From Rhodococcus_F sp040656415 (GTDB lineage Bacteria > Actinomycetota > Actinomycetes > Mycobacteriales > Mycobacteriaceae), in contig NZ_JBFAMC010000006.1 in the NCBI RefSeq assembly GCF_040656415.1, positions 62,001-126,000 of the forward strand: a stretch of 64,000 nt of DNA. The letters run 5' to 3'. The stretch's first letter is position 1; each line of letters begins with the position of its first letter. A program made the position numbers and the translations under genes. Below, one piece after another: positions 59,861 through 64,000 of the stretch. Below the pieces are notes generated by a model that was not told where the DNA came from, did no database searches, and was given only the letters and a program-made list of their open reading frames with translations.

Positions 59861-60582
59861 CGACGCTGAAGATCGCCGACCTCGACGACCGAATGGTGGT
59901 GACGCTCGACCGTCCGGCCCGGCGAAACGCAATCAACGCCGAGATGATCGACGAACTGCACGAGGTGTGTGCGGCGCTGGAGGCGACACCCAAGCCGATG
60001 CTGTTGCTCGGTGGGGGTGACCACTTCGCGGCGGGAGCCGACATCGGAGAACTGCGTGCGCGCGGCCGCGACGAAGCACTCGCCGGTATCAATCGCAATC
60101 TCTTCGACCGTATCGCCGGGCTGCCGATGCCCACTGTCGCGGCGGTCAGTGGCTACGCACTCGGCGGCGGTGCGGAACTGTCCTACGCTTGCGACATTCG
60201 TATCGCCACCGAGACCGCCGTCTTCGGCAATCCCGAGCCCGGACTGGGCATCATGGCTGCGGCCGGGGCCAGCTACCGACTACCGGAACTGGTGGGTAAG
60301 TCCGTCGCCAAGCAGGTACTCCTCGGCGGACGCAACCTCGATGCACAGGACGCGCTGCGCCTTGGTCTCGTCATGAGTGTGGTCGCTCCGGGAGAGCACA
60401 TCGTCGCCGCTCACCAGGTCATCGACCGCATCACCGGATGGGCGCCGCTGGCGCTGAAGTTCACCAAGATGATCGTCGACGCTCCCGGCTCTCACCCGTT
60501 CGCAAACGACATCGCCCAAGCGGTGCTGTTCGAAAGCCGCGACAAGCACGACCGCATGACCGCATTCCTGGAGAAGAGATGA
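59857..60582 (+). CDS. paaF: enoyl-CoA hydratase
   Basis: 241 residues of the crotonase family: DRPARRNAINAEMI, oxyanion-hole HFAAGADIGEL and ALGGGAELSYACDIRIA. The catalytic Glu region GNPEPGLGIMAAAG is as in hydratases. It should hydrate 2,3-dehydroadipyl-CoA. GTG 59857 has GGGGG upstream. Its stop overlaps the paaH start (ATGA). Confidence 0.88.
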   Translation: MTTLKIADLDDRMVVTLDRPARRNAINAEMIDELHEVCAALEATPKPMLLLGGGDHFAAGADIGELRARGRDEALAGINRNLFDRIAGLPMPTVAAVSGYALGGGAELSYACDIRIATETAVFGNPEPGLGIMAAAGASYRLPELVGKSVAKQVLLGGRNLDAQDALRLGLVMSVVAPGEHIVAAHQVIDRITGWAPLALKFTKMIVDAPGSHPFANDIAQAVLFESRDKHDRMTAFLEKR

Positions 60583-61433
60583 CAAGACAAGTTCCCGAGA
60601 GGGTAGGCGTTGTCGGCGGTGGTCGCATGGGTGCCGGAATAGCACAGGTATTTGCGACGCTCGGATCTGTCGTTTCCGTTGCCGAGACCGGTGACCAGCA
60701 GGCCGTACTCATCCGCGTCTCGGATGGACTCGACCGCGCGCACGAGCGCGGCAAGCTCGGTGACGCCGACCCAGCGGTCGTCCTGTCTCGCGTCGGTGTC
60801 GTCGGTGCACCCGATGCCTGGCCCCCCGCTCTGGATCTGGTGGTCGAAGCAGTGCCCGAATCGCTGGATCTCAAACTCCGCGTACTCGCACTCGTGGAGA
60901 AGGCGGTTGACGCGTCGACCGTGATCGCGAGCAACACCAGTTCGATCTCCATTGCCGCCCTCGGCGCTGCGCTGGACGATTCTTCACGGCTGATCGGTAT
61001 GCACTTCTTCAACCCGGTTCCCGCGTCGAGGCTCGTCGAGATCATCCGTACTCCAGCGACCGATGCCTGGGTGGTCGACCGCGTCCGAGGTTGGGTGTCG
61101 CTGCTCGACAAGAGTGAGGTGCTGGTCAACGACTCCCCGGGATTTGCCACCAGCCGCCTCGGCGTATGCCTTGGGCTGGAGGCGATCCGGATGCTCGAGG
61201 AAGGCGTTGCGGATGCCGAATCCATAGATCGTGCAATGGAGCTGGGATACCGGCACCCGATGGGACCGCTGCGCTCCACGGATCTGGTCGGGCTCGACGT
61301 GCGGCTCGCGATCGCCGAACACCTCACGAAGAAACTGGGTGACCGCTTCGCACCTCCGGCGCTGCTGCGGGAAAAGGTTGAGCGAGGCGAACTCGGCCAG
61401 AAGACGGGTCAGGGGTTCTTCACCTGGCCTTGA
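60579..61433 (+). CDS. paaH: 3-hydroxyacyl-CoA dehydrogenase
   Basis: 284 residues. NAD site VGVVGGGRMGAGIAQVFA, NTSSISIAALG, catalytic GMHFFNPVPASRLVEII and NDSPGFATSRLG. It oxidises 3-hydroxyadipyl-CoA to 3-oxoadipyl-CoA. One dehydrogenase domain pair and no crotonase fusion. ATG 60579 lies in the overlap with paaF. Confidence 0.9.
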   Translation: MTRQVPERVGVVGGGRMGAGIAQVFATLGSVVSVAETGDQQAVLIRVSDGLDRAHERGKLGDADPAVVLSRVGVVGAPDAWPPALDLVVEAVPESLDLKLRVLALVEKAVDASTVIASNTSSISIAALGAALDDSSRLIGMHFFNPVPASRLVEIIRTPATDAWVVDRVRGWVSLLDKSEVLVNDSPGFATSRLGVCLGLEAIRMLEEGVADAESIDRAMELGYRHPMGPLRSTDLVGLDVRLAIAEHLTKKLGDRFAPPALLREKVERGELGQKTGQGFFTWP

Positions 61434-61515
61434 CCGCCTGGCCGAACGGCTGAACAACTCGCCGGCGCAGCGGTGCTGAACGGCCGCCATCACAATCAGC
61501 AGGAGGCACACTCTC

Positions 61516-62304
61516 ATGAGCACTGACAATGTCGGACTTTCCCTGGACAGAGGACTGGCCACCATCACGTTGCGCCGCGGCGGCGCGTCGAACGCACTCG
61601 ACCGCGCGGTGAAGGAACAGTTGCTCACGGCAGTGGAGAAGGTCTCCGCCGACGACAGTGTGCGGGCTGTGCTCTTGGAAGCCGAAGGAAAGAACTTCTG
61701 TGTGGGCCAGGATCTGGCAGAGCATGTGGCCGGATTGGAAGCTGACGCCGCTCACGCGATGGACACGGTCGGCGAGCACTACAACCCGCTGCTGCGAGCG
61801 CTGGCCGGAGTCCGTGTGCCAGTCGTCGTTGCGATCAACGGGGCGTGTGTGGGCGCCGGACTCGGTATCGCTCTCGCGGGTGACATCCGAGTGGCCGGTA
61901 CGGGTGCCAAATTCGCGACGGCCTTCACCGGCATCGCCTTGGCCGGCGATTCGGGGCTGAGCCACACTCTGGTGCAGGCCGTGGGCCCTAGTCGGGCGAC
62001 CGGGTTGATGATGCTCGGTGACCGGTTCACCGCGGCCGAAGCGCTCGACTGGGGTCTGGTGCATCGCGTAGTTCCCGACGCGGAACTGGGCGATGCCGCC
62101 ACGACACTCGCACGGCAACTCGCCGACGGTCCCACCGCCGCGTATGTGCAGGTCAAAATGTTGGTCTCGGCTGAGGCCGCGGGGTTACTCGATGCGCTGG
62201 AGCGAGAACGCGCGGCAGCGGAACTGCTCGGGGGGTCGAGGGATCACCGCAGCGCAGTCGACGCATTTCTCGCGAAGCGCATACCCGAATTCGAAGGCCG
62301 CTGA
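61516..62304 (+). CDS. paaG: 1,2-epoxyphenylacetyl-CoA isomerase
   Basis: 262 residues of the crotonase family with the PaaG-typical KNFCVGQDLAEHV and GACVGAGLGIALAGDIRVAG, FTGIALAGDSGLSHTL (Asp in the catalytic loop). It isomerises the ring-1,2-epoxide to oxepin-CoA, the substrate of PaaZ. AGGAGG lies eight bases before ATG 61516. Confidence 0.88.
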   Translation: MSTDNVGLSLDRGLATITLRRGGASNALDRAVKEQLLTAVEKVSADDSVRAVLLEAEGKNFCVGQDLAEHVAGLEADAAHAMDTVGEHYNPLLRALAGVRVPVVVAINGACVGAGLGIALAGDIRVAGTGAKFATAFTGIALAGDSGLSHTLVQAVGPSRATGLMMLGDRFTAAEALDWGLVHRVVPDAELGDAATTLARQLADGPTAAYVQVKMLVSAEAAGLLDALERERAAAELLGGSRDHRSAVDAFLAKRIPEFEGR

Positions 62305-62359
62305 GTCGATTCGTATCCGCCCTTGTGCGGGTGCATACCGCGGTGCATACTCGATACCA

Positions 62360-62373
62360 ACCGATCATTCGGT
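62360..62373. promoter_or_regulatory. PaaR-like operator upstream of paaA
   Basis: ACCGATCATTCGGT, a perfect ACCGA-N4-TCGGT inverted repeat ending 15 bases before paaA, same form as the sites at 59650 and 59746. GAGGTAGG between it and the ATG is the ribosome site. Confidence 0.6.
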
Positions 62374-62388
62374 AATAGAGGTAGGACA

Positions 62389-63342
62389 ATGACCACGTCA
62401 CAAGCTCCGACGGAGCTGCAAACGCTCTTCGAAGACACCATCGCGGCTGACCAGCGGGTCGAGCCGAGAGACTGGATGCCCGACGGCTACCGCAAGACGC
62501 TGATCCGGCAGATCGCCCAGCACGCACACTCGGAAATCATCGGCATGCAACCCGAGGGCAACTGGCTCACCCGGGCGCCGTCGCTGCGGCGCAAGGCGAT
62601 CCTGATGGCGAAGGTCCAGGACGAGGCAGGCCACGGTTTGTATCTCTACTCGGCGGCCGAGACGCTTGGAGCCGACCGCGCCGACCTCACCGAGAAACTG
62701 ATCGACGGCAAGCAGAAGTATTCTTCGATATTCAACTATCCGACGCTCACCTACGCCGACGTGGGGGTCATCGGCTGGCTGGTCGACGGTGCCGCAATCT
62801 GCAATCAAGTTCCTCTGTGCCGCAGTTCTTTCGGTCCGTACGCCCGGGCGATGATTCGGGTATGCAAGGAGGAGTCCTTTCATCAACGTCAGGGCTTCGA
62901 GTTGCTGATGACGATGATGCGCGGGACCGACGCGCAGCGGGAGATGGTGCAGGATTCCGTGAACCGCTGGTGGTGGCCGTCTCTGATGATGTTCGGGCCA
63001 CCGGACGACCAGTCGCCCAACTCCGCGCAGTCGATGAAGTGGCGGATCAAACGGCACACCAATGACGAACTCCGTCAGCGGTTCGTCGACATGTCTGTCC
63101 CACAGGCCGAGGCGCTGGGTGTGACGGTCCCGGACCCGGACCTCGAGTGGAACCCCGAGCGCGACTCCTACGACTTCGGAGAGCCCGACTGGAGCGAGTT
63201 CGAGCGGGTGATCAAGGGCAACGGAGCAACAAGCGTCGAACGCATCGCCAACCGGCGGGCAGCGCACGAGAACGGAGCGTGGGTACGAGAGGCAGCGACC
63301 GCCTTCGCGCGCCGAGAGGCGAGGAAGGGGAACACACAATGA
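62389..63342 (+). CDS. paaA: phenylacetyl-CoA epoxidase subunit A
   Basis: 317 residues, the catalytic di-iron subunit: ligand regions SEIIGMQPEGNW, AKVQDEAGHGLYLY and CKEESFHQRQGFE. With PaaB-E it epoxidises phenylacetyl-CoA. ATG 62389 follows GAGGTAGGACA. It overlaps paaB by four bases. Confidence 0.95.
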   Translation: MTTSQAPTELQTLFEDTIAADQRVEPRDWMPDGYRKTLIRQIAQHAHSEIIGMQPEGNWLTRAPSLRRKAILMAKVQDEAGHGLYLYSAAETLGADRADLTEKLIDGKQKYSSIFNYPTLTYADVGVIGWLVDGAAICNQVPLCRSSFGPYARAMIRVCKEESFHQRQGFELLMTMMRGTDAQREMVQDSVNRWWWPSLMMFGPPDDQSPNSAQSMKWRIKRHTNDELRQRFVDMSVPQAEALGVTVPDPDLEWNPERDSYDFGEPDWSEFERVIKGNGATSVERIANRRAAHENGAWVREAATAFARREARKGNTQ

Positions 63343-63644
63343 ACCCGGACGACACCGCGGTGCGCGCGGAATGGCCGCTGTACGAGGTGTTCCTGCGCGG
63401 TAAGCGCGGACTCAACCACGTGCACGTCGGCTCGCTGCATGCGGCTGATGACGAGATGGCGTTGCGTCACGCCCGCGACGTCTACACGCGGCGAAACGAG
63501 GGCGTGAGCATCTGGGTGGTGCGGTCTAGCTCGATCGTGGCCTCCAGCCCGGCGGAGAAGGATCCCTACTTCGCGCCGAGCGGTGACAAGGTGTATCGCC
63601 ACCCCACCTTCTACGAGATACCCGACAACGTTCCCCACATGTGA
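63339..63644 (+). CDS. paaB: phenylacetyl-CoA epoxidase subunit B
   Basis: 101 residues: AEWPLYEVFLRGKRGLNHVHVGSLHAADDEMALRHARDVYTRRNEGVSIWVV and PSGDKVYRHPTFYEIPD are the PaaB signature. It bridges PaaAC pairs. ATG 63339 overlaps the paaA stop. Confidence 0.95.
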   Translation: MNPDDTAVRAEWPLYEVFLRGKRGLNHVHVGSLHAADDEMALRHARDVYTRRNEGVSIWVVRSSSIVASSPAEKDPYFAPSGDKVYRHPTFYEIPDNVPHM

Positions 63645-63695
63645 TCCGGCTCCGACTCTTCCGAAGGCTGAAGCGCAAAATCCGAGGATGTACCG

Positions 63696-64000
63696 ATGAT
63701 CGACCACGACAATGCCTATCAGGACCTCGTCGATGAGGACAGCCACGACCAGTGGGCATTTGGCACCAGCTTCGACGACCCGTTGGCAGGCGTGGATACG
63801 ACGGTCCCCGAAGATGTCGACCACGCCGCACTGGCCACCTACTGCCTGATGCTCGGGGACGATGCGTTGATCTCCTCTCAGCGTCTGGCCGAGTGGGTCG
63901 CTCGCGCACCCGAACTCGAGGAAGAGATGGCGCTGGCGAATATCGGGCTGGACCTGCTCGGTCAGGCGAGGCTGCTACTCGCCCGCGCAGCCGCGGCCGA
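63696..64000 (+). CDS. paaC: phenylacetyl-CoA epoxidase subunit C (cut by window end)
   Basis: The first 101 residues only. ATG 63696 with GAGG upstream; after a 45-residue acidic leader come LATYCLMLGDDALISSQRLAEWVARAPELEEEMALANIGLDLLGQARLLLARAA, the conserved start of PaaC, a ferritin-like structural partner of PaaA that lacks a complete iron site. Confidence 0.93.
   Translation, partial: MIDHDNAYQDLVDEDSHDQWAFGTSFDDPLAGVDTTVPEDVDHAALATYCLMLGDDALISSQRLAEWVARAPELEEEMALANIGLDLLGQARLLLARAAAA

Noticed and set aside
1..64000. tRNA, rRNA, insertion sequences, attachment sites
   Set aside because: None recognised: no CCA-type cloverleaf sequence, transposase frame or integrase was found by reading.

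Overview
The window is about 62-64% G+C, tightly packed, rich in GTG starts and in ATGA/GTGA stop-start overlaps, and carries gene families typical of mycolic-acid actinobacteria (MMPL transporter, actinobacterial paa operon, secretory lipase). It most resembles a chromosomal stretch of Rhodococcus or a close relative; the genus is an inference from gene content, since no rRNA or marker gene is present.

Layout. 1-4.1 kb: a coupled isochorismatase-like hydrolase / 47-aa membrane protein / NCS1 permease unit, a polyketide-type methyltransferase, and a GbsR/MarR regulator with a palindromic operator. 4.2-7.8 kb: a cst-like sulfide/persulfide detoxification operon (CstB-like persulfide dioxygenase-rhodanese, Cys-rich 56-aa protein, CstR-like repressor, DUF302 protein, TauE/SafE exporter) with twin CsoR-type operators. 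7.9-15.4 kb: sugar-alcohol catabolism (zinc dehydrogenase, two FGGY kinases, SDR, SIS isomerase) interrupted by an arsR-CDF metal-efflux pair. 15.5-20.8 kb: bkdR and the bkd branched-chain keto-acid dehydrogenase operon. 20.9-32.3 kb: single genes and small units, including a TetR-controlled ABC exporter and an APC permease. 32.3-33.7 kb: gcvT behind a tandem glycine riboswitch.

33.7-44.6 kb is the most interesting region: eight minus-strand genes, nearly all overlapping by 1-4 bases, that reproduce the gene set I recall for lipstatin biosynthesis (lstA-F). They are two KAS III/OleA-like proteins (one complete triad, one degenerate), an OleC-like AMP ligase, a 98-aa membrane protein, an OleD-like reductase, a condensation-adenylation-carrier NRPS, a formyltransferase and an MMPL transporter. 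The expected product is an N-formylaminoacyl-esterified beta-lactone lipid. A secreted lipase, the class of enzyme lipstatin inhibits, lies directly upstream.

46.8-54.7 kb: a secreted seven-bladed YVTN beta-propeller protein, small membrane and secreted proteins, a broken KAS III gene, a Baeyer-Villiger-type monooxygenase with an SDR and a divergent TetR, and an AbrB-type membrane protein. 55.0-56.8 kb: a secreted CocE/X-Pro peptidase-like hydrolase. 56.8-64.0 kb: two divergent phenylacetate operons, paaZ-ethD-paaI leftward and paaF-paaH-paaG then paaA-paaB-paaC rightward, with paaC cut by the window end. Three copies of an ACCG-N6-CGGT palindrome precede paaZ, paaF and paaA and look like a PaaR regulon.
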